The notes under the pieces: model-generated
Told to the model about the DNA's origin: nothing
The model's database searches: none
What the model saw: only the letters and a program-made list of their open reading frames with translations
In this document: piece by piece, positions 1 to 5,092 of the stretch
Layout: each line of letters opens with the position of its first letter
Position numbering within the stretch: position 1 is the first letter of the stretch
Translations under genes and position numbers: made by a program
Source: Sphingomonadales bacterium
GTDB lineage: Bacteria; Bacteroidota; Bacteroidia; UBA7662
DNA length: 5,092 nt
Reading direction: 5' to 3'
Assembly (NCBI GenBank): GCA_016872225.1
Contig: VHAW01000118.1
Coordinates: forward strand, 1-5,092

Positions 1-202
1 GGTTCGAATTGTCGATGCCCAAGGTCGTTTGATTACGACAGAATCCACCTTCGAATTGACCAAAGGCGTCAACGAGCTATCATTGCCTACCGAGGGACAG
101 GCTGATGGGCTTTATTCGGTGCAAGTTGTTTATTCAAGTCTGGAGAATAAGGGTCTTCATGGAGCCTTCATCAAAACTTTACCTTTGACTATTCGGAAAT
201 AA
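1..202 (+). CDS. C-terminal end of a T9SS-exported protein (partial, 5' end outside window)
   Basis: The frame is open from the window edge (first complete codon at base 2) to TAA at 200-202, giving 66 residues. They read as a type IX secretion C-terminal sorting domain (Por_Secre_tail type). A strand of the form VRIVDAQGRLI is followed by a spacer with GVNELSLP, then GLYSVQVV, and a last strand with FIKTLPLTIRK. This is the usual order 'V.I.d..Gr.i', 'G.n.l.l', 'GlY.v.v', final 'K..v..'. In the family this tail directs transport across the outer membrane and is normally cleaved as the protein is released or anchored to the surface. Nothing of the functional part upstream is visible, so its activity is unknown. 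The final strand is intact, unlike that of the next gene. The gene is closed by an intrinsic terminator 18 bases downstream. Confidence 0.85.
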   Translation, partial: VRIVDAQGRLITTESTFELTKGVNELSLPTEGQADGLYSVQVVYSSLENKGLHGAFIKTLPLTIRK

Positions 203-220
203 ACCGAAGGAAATTGATCG

Positions 221-260
221 AAAACCCCGGTTCCTCAAAAAGCTGGGGTTTTCTCTTTTA
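221..260 (+). terminator. Intrinsic (rho-independent) terminator
   Basis: Bases 221-228 (AAAACCCC) pair perfectly with 245-252 (GGGGTTTT). The stem extends inward with a G-T, a G-C, a T-G and a T-A pair, leaving a loop of about eight bases (233-240). The 3' arm runs into a T-rich stretch (TTTTCTCTTTTA). It lies just after the stop at 202 and before the next start at 302, so it ends the upstream transcript. The A/T flanks make it nearly symmetrical, but no minus-strand gene needs it. Confidence 0.85.
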
Positions 261-301
261 AGGCCCATTTGGGTATAAATTCGTTCATAAAACCTCCCCT
301 T

Positions 302-1738
302 ATGAACTTTTCTTTTTTGAAATTCTGGTTCCTAACGATGGGATTCATCGCATCCCTTATGATCACCCCGGTCAATAGTCAATCCTTGAACGGGTTATCC
401 ATGGATGGAATCGATGATTATGTGGCGGTGAGCGGATCGAGTGCTTTGGTTGCAAATCTTAGTTCATTTTCCATGGCCTGTTGGGTTTACCCCACCAATG
501 CGGCACCCTCTTATCCGGATTTTGATGGAATTATGGGATTTCGAAACGATGTCAACGCTGACTTCTATGTCCTGCAATTGAGTGCAACAACCTATGAGGC
601 TAGGTTTCGCAACAGTGCGGGAACCATACACACCTTGATCCAAGGACCAGTTCTCCTGAATCAGTGGCAACACCTTGCTTTGGTTTACACGGGCTCTAGT
701 CTACGATTTTATCACAACGGGAACCTCGCAGGAAGTATGAATGCAACGGGTATGATCACCAACACCAATATTCCCCTGGAAATTGGCCGGCTGAGTTTCA
801 GCAGCAACCCCTTTTATTTGAACGGGAACATTGATGAGGCAGCTCTGTGGGGTAGAGCCTTATCGGACAACGAAGTGATGTGCCTTTTCAAACAACAACT
901 GGACAGCGCCTCGGCAGGATTATTGTCGTATTACCCCATGGATCAAGGTATTGCAGGCGGTAACAATGTATCGGTCCCCTATTTGGAAGATATTAAGGGG
1001 GGGTACCATGGTTTCTTCTATGGACTGAATCTTACAGGATCCAATTCAAACTTTGTGACAGGAAGGCAAATGATGGGGATCCTACGAGACACCTTGTGCA
1101 GGGGTGAATCTCTGGTGTATGGCGGGACGACTTATCAGCAGGCTGGACAATTTCGGGTCAGATTGCCACGACCTGACCAATGCGATTCAACGGTATGCAT
1201 CGTTATCAAAATTGACACTGCCGATCGAAGAATTTCCGTCAACCGAAATCAGTTGAGCGCCGTACAAACGGGAGCAATCACTTACCAATGGATCAACTCC
1301 GCTGGAACCGCGATTCAAGGAGCCACCAATCGAAATTACACTGCGACATCCAACGGCACCTACCGTGTGGTGATGCGAATGGGGAGCTGCATGGACACCT
1401 CTTACCCTGCCTTGGTGAGTACCGTTGGGCTGCCTGATGAGCTCAACACGGCCACGAATCGTGCATTTCTCGTTTTTCCAAATCCAGGAACGCATTGGGT
1501 TCAACTTATCCCTTTAGTCAATGGGATACCGTTGATTTTGGAAGTTTATTCCATAGCCGGCAAAATGATGCATCGACAAGACAAGTTTAGCGAAGTGGGT
1601 GAAACTTTCCATTTAATAACCTCGGATTGGCCCAATGGATTGTACCAATTCCGACTCAAGATAAGGCTCCTGGAAATCTCGCCGTCCAATCAACACCCGC
1701 GAGAATGCTGGGGCGTCTCGAATTGGCTCAAACAATAA
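302..1738 (+). CDS. Secreted LamG-domain protein with T9SS C-terminal sorting tail
   Basis: This is a 478-residue exported protein. I chose ATG at 302 over the in-frame TTG at 269 because it puts a signal peptide at the N-terminus: hydrophobic residues about 3-22, probable cleavage after VNS at 24-26. Residues about 30-215 form a LamG/concanavalin A-like jelly roll, with DGIDDYV near 35-41, NQWQHLALVY around W122, YHNG, and NGNIDEAALWGRAL at 174-187. Residues about 262-303 are a cysteine-bracketed module (DTLCRGES with C266, CDSTVC from C294) common in Bacteroidota surface proteins. About 318-375 is an Ig-like module (YQWINSAG, NGTYRVVM). FPNPG at 392-396 opens a T9SS sorting domain, continuing with VYSIAGK and PNGLYQFRLK (444-453). 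LamG domains usually bind carbohydrate or protein, so an adhesin or glycan-binding role is an inference; no catalytic domain is visible. The last 25 residues do not look like the usual final strand and may be frameshifted. A weak Bacteroidota -7-like element (TAAATTCG, 276-283) precedes the start, with no convincing -33 partner. Confidence 0.9.
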   Translation: MNFSFLKFWFLTMGFIASLMITPVNSQSLNGLSMDGIDDYVAVSGSSALVANLSSFSMACWVYPTNAAPSYPDFDGIMGFRNDVNADFYVLQLSATTYEARFRNSAGTIHTLIQGPVLLNQWQHLALVYTGSSLRFYHNGNLAGSMNATGMITNTNIPLEIGRLSFSSNPFYLNGNIDEAALWGRALSDNEVMCLFKQQLDSASAGLLSYYPMDQGIAGGNNVSVPYLEDIKGGYHGFFYGLNLTGSNSNFVTGRQMMGILRDTLCRGESLVYGGTTYQQAGQFRVRLPRPDQCDSTVCIVIKIDTADRRISVNRNQLSAVQTGAITYQWINSAGTAIQGATNRNYTATSNGTYRVVMRMGSCMDTSYPALVSTVGLPDELNTATNRAFLVFPNPGTHWVQLIPLVNGIPLILEVYSIAGKMMHRQDKFSEVGETFHLITSDWPNGLYQFRLKIRLLEISPSNQHPRECWGVSNWLKQ

Positions 1739-1793
1739 TTAACCCATAGATTTCTTCGTATATCAATTCACCCCAAACTTTGCAATCGGATAA

Positions 1794-2174
1794 ATGAAAA
1801 ACAAATTGAGTTACGGACAACGAATGGCCGATAGGATTGCGGCTTTTGGGGGATCTTGGATCTTTATTTTTTTGTTTTTTGGGATTTTGATGGGATGGAT
1901 CGTGCTCAATGCTTGGATTTTGAACCAAAGCGCATACGACCCTTACCCTTTCATCTTGCTAAACCTGATCCTAAGTTGCCTCGCGGCCATACAGGCTCCC
2001 ATCATCATGATGAGTCAAAACCGGCAAGAAGAAAAAGACCGACTTCATGCAGAGAACGATTACCACATTAACCAAAAGGCCGAAAAGGAAATCAGGGAAT
2101 TGCATCAAAAAGTGGATCAACTTCAGGAACAAATCCAAGAGTTAATTTCACATTCCCAAAAGACGCCCCGATGA
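1794..2174 (+). CDS. DUF1003 family inner-membrane protein
   Basis: This is a 126-residue protein whose sequence matches the DUF1003 family along its length. A short basic N-terminus (GQRMADRIAAFGGSW, 8-22) leads into a first membrane helix (about 22-43). A loop, YDPYPF (48-53), is followed by a second helix (about 53-73) carrying LLNLILSCLAAIQAPIIMMSQNRQ, the most diagnostic stretch of the family. The conserved KDRLHAENDYHIN follows (81-93), then a charged, heptad-like tail (about 94-117) likely to form a coiled coil on the cytoplasmic side. The length is normal for short members. The molecular function of DUF1003 is not established. The gene starts 55 bases after the LamG gene, with AAACTTTG at 1775-1782 as a weak -7-like match. 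Its TGA overlaps the ATG of a 19-codon mini-ORF leading to the glycosyltransferase gene. Confidence 0.92.
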   Translation: MKNKLSYGQRMADRIAAFGGSWIFIFLFFGILMGWIVLNAWILNQSAYDPYPFILLNLILSCLAAIQAPIIMMSQNRQEEKDRLHAENDYHINQKAEKEIRELHQKVDQLQEQIQELISHSQKTPR

Positions 2175-2230
2175 ACCCCCGGTACATTCTCGTGGGAAGA
2201 ACCTTTCCAAGACCTTCCCTATCGGCATGA
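2171..2230 (+). CDS. Possible 19-codon bridging mini-ORF between DUF1003 and glycosyltransferase genes
   Basis: An open frame begins at ATG 2171, overlapping the DUF1003 stop (ATGA, 2171-2174), and ends at TGA 2228-2230, overlapping the glycosyltransferase start (ATGA, 2227-2230). It would encode MNPRYILVGRTFPRPSLSA, which matches nothing I recognise. Both ends having the classical stop-start overlap suggests a translational relay that lets ribosomes pass from DUF1003 to the glycosyltransferase across a 52-base gap with no obvious ribosome binding site. An inverted repeat (GGGAAG at 2194-2199, CTTCCC at 2214-2219) lies inside it without a T tract. The arrangement is a direct observation; that it is translated is inference, and chance is a real alternative in so short a frame. 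Confidence 0.3.
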   Translation: MNPRYILVGRTFPRPSLSA

Positions 2231-2958
2231 AGATTTCAGGTGTCGTCACTGCATTCAATGAAGAAGCCAAAATCGAGGCTTGCTTACGGTCTCTTCGCGA
2301 GGTCTGTGATGAAATCATTGTTCTGGATTCCGGAAGTACCGATCGTACGGTGACTATCGCTCAAAATCTTGGCGCTGAAGTCTTTAACCAAGCTTTCCAA
2401 GGATATGTTGAACAAAAAAACACGGCCATTCAATTTGCCAAAAACGAATGGATCCTTTCCCTGGATGCAGATGAAGTCTTGTCCAAGGAACTTATCAAAG
2501 CCATTCATCAAATTAATGCTCCCCTTCCAAAAACCGCTTTTCGCTTCAAACGGCTTAACAATTATTGCGGACAGTGGATTCGGCACGGCGCATGGTATCC
2601 CGATCGCAAAATCAGGCTATGGCACCAACATTACGGGACATGGGGGGGGCAGAATCCTCATGATCAAGTGATGGTTCAAGCGGGTGTGGCTATCTTGGAT
2701 ATTCCGTATAATATCCTGCATTACAGCTACGATAAGCCAGAGGACCTCCGTAAACAATGCGAAAAGTTTGCAGCCATTGCGCGCTCACAATTGAAGATGA
2801 ACGGGAATTTCGCTTGGCGTATTCCCCACCTTCGCGCCTTGTTCAAATTTTGCAGGGACTACTTTTTCAAATTCGGATTACTGGACGGCAGAGCAGGGTT
2901 AATCATCGCCTTTCATAACGCGCGATACACCTACTTGAAATACGCCAAACACCCTTAA
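2227..2958 (+). CDS. Family 2 glycosyltransferase, WaaE/KdtX-like (probable LPS core or surface-glycan sugar transferase)
   Basis: This is a 243-residue cytoplasmic or membrane-associated GT-A glycosyltransferase, the usual length for the WaaE/KdtX group. Visible motifs in order are SGVVTAFNEEAKIEACL (4-20) for nucleotide-sugar binding, DEIIVLDSGSTDRT (28-41), the family's QKN (63-65), and the metal-binding DADE (80-83) after WILSLD. The acceptor-side half follows: RLNNYCGQWIRHGAWYPDRK with IRLW after it, NPHDQV, ILHYSYDKPEDL, and the C-terminal FKFCRDYFFKFGLLDGRAGL, which fits the conserved 'F...Y....G.ldG..Gl' ending. In Enterobacteria WaaE adds glucose to a core heptose of LPS; the donor and acceptor here cannot be read from sequence. 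A run of eight G (2642-2649) lies in the codons for WGG just before QNPHDQ. ATG 2227 is the natural start because the beta-strand before the first motif begins there. It is probably co-transcribed with the DUF1003 gene. Confidence 0.92.
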   Translation: MKISGVVTAFNEEAKIEACLRSLREVCDEIIVLDSGSTDRTVTIAQNLGAEVFNQAFQGYVEQKNTAIQFAKNEWILSLDADEVLSKELIKAIHQINAPLPKTAFRFKRLNNYCGQWIRHGAWYPDRKIRLWHQHYGTWGGQNPHDQVMVQAGVAILDIPYNILHYSYDKPEDLRKQCEKFAAIARSQLKMNGNFAWRIPHLRALFKFCRDYFFKFGLLDGRAGLIIAFHNARYTYLKYAKHP

Positions 2959-2965
2959 CCTTATA

Positions 2966-2979
2966 AGAATTTAAATTCT
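2966..2979. repeat. Perfect 14-bp palindrome upstream of the lipoprotein start
   Basis: AGAATTTAAATTCT is identical to its reverse complement and has no loop. It lies in the 27-base gap between the glycosyltransferase stop (2958) and the lipoprotein ATG (2986). It is too short and too AT-rich to act as a terminator. It could be an operator or simply part of an AT-rich start region. The symmetry is certain; the function is not known. Confidence 0.6.
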
Positions 2980-2985
2980 ATACCC

Positions 2986-3507
2986 ATGATATTTCGAAAA
3001 ATTACATTTATGGTCATTTGGGGCCTACTCTTGTTCTTGATGAATGGATGTAATTCAGAATCCAAAACCCAAACCGGAACCATGGAATGCGCCTTTGAAT
3101 GGTCAGGTCCCCTTTATGAGGGATCGAATCCGGCACAAGAACTGGTCAAGGTGGACCTAGCAAGTTTGTTGGGCAATCCAGTCCAAGAGGGTATGAAAAT
3201 CATGAAGATTCAACTTAAATCTGCTGAACTAAGCGGCGACAGCGCCTCCGCCTTGAATGGAATTGCTTCCCTTGTCCTGAGCATTGCCAGTGATGACCCA
3301 TCGCTACCTATGAAGGAGCTGGCCGTCCTTAATCCAGTGGCCGCCCCATCTGGGCAAGCCACCTTGAAGCCCAGTCCTGAAGCCGAACTATCGGATTTCT
3401 TTGCTCAAAAAGAATTTTACCTGGTTGTCGATGCGGGGATTTCCGCTGACCGAGATCAAAATTTACGTTTGACCGGGAAATTCCAATGGGAAATTCAATA
3501 CCGATAG
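2986..3507 (+). CDS. Putative lipoprotein of unknown function
   Basis: This is a 173-residue protein I do not recognise as a named family. The N-terminus has basic residues (R4, K5), a hydrophobic core (about 6-19) and a plausible though not ideal lipobox ending NGC at C22, so lipid attachment at C22 is likely. The residues just after the cysteine (NSESK) contain only one acidic residue, so the acidic Bacteroidota surface-export signal is not clear and the final membrane side is unknown. The mature part is about 150 residues, rich in alternating hydrophobic stretches (KIMKIQLKSAEL, SLVLSIAS, FYLVVDAG) that suggest a beta-sandwich, and ends FQWEIQYR. It has no catalytic motif and no cysteine beyond C22 and C30. 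It follows the glycosyltransferase gene by 27 bases, close enough for co-transcription, and precedes the DUF2147 gene by 68 bases. Confidence 0.85.
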   Translation: MIFRKITFMVIWGLLLFLMNGCNSESKTQTGTMECAFEWSGPLYEGSNPAQELVKVDLASLLGNPVQEGMKIMKIQLKSAELSGDSASALNGIASLVLSIASDDPSLPMKELAVLNPVAAPSGQATLKPSPEAELSDFFAQKEFYLVVDAGISADRDQNLRLTGKFQWEIQYR

Positions 3508-3513
3508 CCTCAC

Positions 3514-3550
3514 TTTGTTCGCTTCATAACACCACCCTTCAATACCTTTT
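3514..3550 (+). promoter_or_regulatory. Candidate Bacteroidota-type promoter for the DUF2147 gene
   Basis: TTTG at 3514-3517 resembles the Bacteroidota -33 element, and TACCTTTT at 3543-3550 matches the -7 consensus TAnnTTTG except at the last base. The 25-base spacing is slightly longer than usual. Transcription would begin in the AT-rich stretch just ahead of ATG 3576. The 68-base gap after the lipoprotein gene leaves room for a promoter. This is a weak pattern match only. Confidence 0.25.
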
Positions 3551-3575
3551 CGATTCAAACCATAAAATAAATTTC

Positions 3576-4034
3576 ATGAAAAAGCTTACCTTGTTCCTGA
3601 TGGGCCTTGCGCTTTCCATACAGGCTTATGCCCTCATGCCCGGTGAAGACGGAGACCGTTTATTGGGCGTATGGGAGCCCAGCAACGGCCGAGCACGGGT
3701 CAAGGTAGAGAAAATTGGAACCAAATACTACGGTAAAATCGTCTGGCTCAAGGAACCGAACGATCCAAAATCCGGCTTGCCCAAGACCGATAAGAATAAC
3801 CCCGATGCCAACTTGCAGAATGTCCCCCTCAAAGGGTACCGAATGCTCAAAGACTTTGTTTATCAGGGCAATAACCAATGGACCGAAGGCACAATTTACG
3901 ATCCATTGAACGGGAGCACCTACAGCTGCACCATCAAAATGACCGATCCGAACACCTTGGATATCAGGGGCTATATTGGGGTCTCCGCCTTTGGCCGAAC
4001 GGATATCTGGAAGCGCCTTGCGGTCAAAAAGTAA
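3576..4034 (+). CDS. Secreted DUF2147 family protein
   Basis: This is a 152-residue exported protein with the DUF2147 domain over nearly the whole mature chain. I chose ATG 3576 because it gives a clean signal peptide: KK at 2-3, a hydrophobic core at about 4-16 and cleavage after AYA at 17-19. An upstream in-frame ATG at 3486 would add 30 residues, overlap the lipoprotein gene and bury the signal. Family features are LLGVWEPSNGRARVKVEK (W33 in the conserved 'G.W' opening), YYGKIVWLKEP, a lysine- and asparagine-rich loop (KTDKNNPDANLQN), WTEGTIYDPLNG, YSCTIKM, LDIRGYIG and GRTDIWKR at the end. Some members bind small hydrophobic ligands, but no general function is established; it should act in the periplasm or outside the cell. 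The outer-membrane barrel gene starts 10 bases after its stop, so the two are very likely one operon. Confidence 0.92.
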   Translation: MKKLTLFLMGLALSIQAYALMPGEDGDRLLGVWEPSNGRARVKVEKIGTKYYGKIVWLKEPNDPKSGLPKTDKNNPDANLQNVPLKGYRMLKDFVYQGNNQWTEGTIYDPLNGSTYSCTIKMTDPNTLDIRGYIGVSAFGRTDIWKRLAVKK

Positions 4035-4044
4035 TTTCAATTCT

Positions 4045-5092
4045 ATGCTTAAGCGATTCTATCCTTGCTGGAACAGCATTATCCTTGGCCTTGGATGCTG
4101 GGCCGTTGGTTACATTGCGCAAGCGCAAAACACGGATAGCACCAAGCAAGAAAGTACTAGCGACGAGGACTTTTCGATGTACGATAATGTGGGCTTTGCC
4201 GACGAAGGGGCGCGCCGCTATTGTTCCCCCAAAATCGAAGGTCTTAGTCCGGCCAAGTTGATCAGCCTAGGCTACGACTTCCAGGCCGGTTACGGATTAG
4301 GGGTCGATACATTTACCAACCATACCAATACTTGGGAGCCGGATAGCGCGCGAGTTTTAAATTCAAGGGGTCTGCGATTGGGTTTTAATATCCCGGTGAT
4401 CTCGCGCACCAATTTGGTTTGGCAAATGGGAGCCAATTACTGGGAACAACGCTACTTCATGGAGAATCCCTATGGATCAGCCCTCCAAACAGAGCATCCT
4501 TTGCTCCAGACCCTTTCGGAAAACGGCCTACGCACCTTTGGGGTAAGCACCACCCTTTTCAAACCTTTGGACGATAAACGCTTTCTCTTGTTTCAGGGTT
4601 CAGCCGACCTGAACGGTGATTTCTCAACCCTGGAACTGATGCCCCTCAAGTACCTCAAGTACTCCGCTGCGCTGGTTTACGGTTTACGACCTCACGAGAA
4701 GAAGCAGTGGGGGTTGGGTTTGGCGCGTACCTACCGAGTGGGAGAACTGAATTATATCCCTGTTTTCTTGTTCAATTGGACTGACCCCGCCAACAAGTGG
4801 GGTACCGAAATTCTCTTTCCAGCCCGAGCCCATGTGAGGTACACGATCAACCCCCGCAACATGTTGTTTGGAGGATTTGAATTGGAAGGGCAAAGTTATC
4901 GGCTGTGGAACACAAACAGCACCCCTGATAAATTCAGGGAAGAAGACTTGGAAATTCGCCGTGGAGAAATTCGCTTGCGGGCCATGTACGAGTTCTCCCT
5001 CAAGGACTTTGTTTGGCTATCGGTACAGGCCGGTTATCGGATCAATTACCGCTACGAGGTGGATCGTTTGGTCGGCGGTCAAGAAATTTACC
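4045..5092 (+). CDS. Exported, probable outer-membrane beta-barrel protein, DUF6268-like (partial, 3' end outside window)
   Basis: From ATG 4045 the frame stays open to the window edge, giving 349 complete codons without a stop. The N-terminus is a signal peptide: K3 and R4, hydrophobic about 11-24, likely cleavage after AQA at 25-27. An acidic, low-complexity linker (about 29-55: STKQESTSDEDF) follows, then CSPKIEGLSPAKLISLGYDFQAGYG at about 60-84. The rest consists of alternating strands with aromatic girdles and short polar turns, for example LVWQMGANYWEQRYFME, KYSAALVYGLR, WGLGLARTYRVG and VWLSVQAGYRINYRYE. This is the pattern of a Gram-negative outer-membrane barrel. It resembles the Bacteroidota DUF6268 family, but that assignment comes from recollection of family style and is moderately sure. 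Its cargo or ligand is unknown. It lies 10 bases after the DUF2147 gene, with no room for a separate promoter. It contains a tandem 9-bp duplication at 4645-4662. Confidence 0.85.
   Translation, partial: MLKRFYPCWNSIILGLGCWAVGYIAQAQNTDSTKQESTSDEDFSMYDNVGFADEGARRYCSPKIEGLSPAKLISLGYDFQAGYGLGVDTFTNHTNTWEPDSARVLNSRGLRLGFNIPVISRTNLVWQMGANYWEQRYFMENPYGSALQTEHPLLQTLSENGLRTFGVSTTLFKPLDDKRFLLFQGSADLNGDFSTLELMPLKYLKYSAALVYGLRPHEKKQWGLGLARTYRVGELNYIPVFLFNWTDPANKWGTEILFPARAHVRYTINPRNMLFGGFELEGQSYRLWNTNSTPDKFREEDLEIRRGEIRLRAMYEFSLKDFVWLSVQAGYRINYRYEVDRLVGGQEIY
4645..4662 (+). repeat. Tandem 9-bp duplication (2 x CTCAAGTAC)
   Basis: Two identical, adjacent, in-frame copies of CTCAAGTAC encode LKY-LKY in a predicted strand region of the beta-barrel protein. 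The identity at all three codon positions suggests a recent small duplication, though two copies could also arise by chance. Confidence 0.8.

Noticed and set aside
269..301. In-frame TTG at 269 as start of the LamG protein
   Set aside because: It would put 11 residues including two prolines before the signal peptide; ATG 302 gives a normal exported N-terminus.
1187..1504. 105-codon minus-strand frame inside the LamG gene
   Set aside because: It is the antisense shadow of the Ig-like and sorting-tail region, with a composition unlike a real protein.
2194..2219. Inverted repeat GGGAAG/CTTCCC as a terminator between DUF1003 and the glycosyltransferase
   Set aside because: The six-base stem has a 14-base loop and no following T tract, so it does not meet the form of an intrinsic terminator.
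2227..2958. A link between the glycosyltransferase and T9SS anchoring through A-LPS synthesis
   Set aside because: The family assignment cannot specify the acceptor, and no other LPS gene is visible; proximity alone does not support the claim.
3486..3575. In-frame ATG at 3486 as start of the DUF2147 protein
   Set aside because: It overlaps the end of the lipoprotein gene, adds 30 residues unlike the family and hides a clean signal peptide beginning at 3576.
3660..4040. 126-codon minus-strand frame opposite the DUF2147 gene
   Set aside because: It is the antisense of a recognisable conserved domain and shows no motif of its own.
3878..4261. 127-codon + strand frame spanning the DUF2147/barrel junction
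   Set aside because: It overlaps two well-supported genes in another frame, and its sequence shows no family features or signal; it is a shadow frame.

Overview
The window looks like chromosomal DNA of a member of the Bacteroidota. The evidence is a pair of secreted proteins with type IX secretion (T9SS) C-terminal sorting tails, a LamG protein with the Ig-like and 'CDS' modules common in that phylum, DUF2147 and DUF6268-like envelope proteins, moderate GC content, and starts without clear Shine-Dalgarno sequences. I cannot place it to genus. All supported genes are on the + strand. No RNA gene, CRISPR array, insertion sequence or phage gene was seen, and there is no gene-free stretch longer than about 100 bases.

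Layout. (1) Bases 1-202 are the last 66 codons of a protein ending in a T9SS sorting domain, closed by a good intrinsic terminator (221-260). (2) Bases 302-1738 encode a 478-residue secreted protein: signal peptide, LamG domain, cysteine-bracketed module, Ig-like module and a second T9SS tail. The end of this tail may be frameshifted. (3) Bases 1794-2174 encode a DUF1003 inner-membrane protein. (4) Bases 2227-2958 encode a WaaE/KdtX-like family 2 glycosyltransferase. A 19-codon mini-ORF (2171-2230) bridges genes 3 and 4, with an ATGA overlap at each end. (5) Bases 2986-3507 encode a small lipoprotein of unknown function. (6) Bases 3576-4034 encode a secreted DUF2147 protein. (7) From 4045 to the window edge an open frame of 349 codons encodes an exported, probably outer-membrane beta-barrel protein resembling DUF6268.

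How they fit together. Every gene is connected with the cell envelope: two T9SS cargo proteins, one inner-membrane protein, one glycosyltransferase probably acting on lipopolysaccharide or another surface glycan, one lipoprotein, one periplasmic or secreted small protein and one outer-membrane protein. The DUF2147 and barrel genes are 10 bases apart and almost certainly co-transcribed. Genes 3 and 4 may be translationally coupled. I see no convincing new multi-gene system. The points most worth a second look are the double-ATGA mini-ORF, a G8 tract in the glycosyltransferase gene and the possible frameshift in the LamG protein tail.
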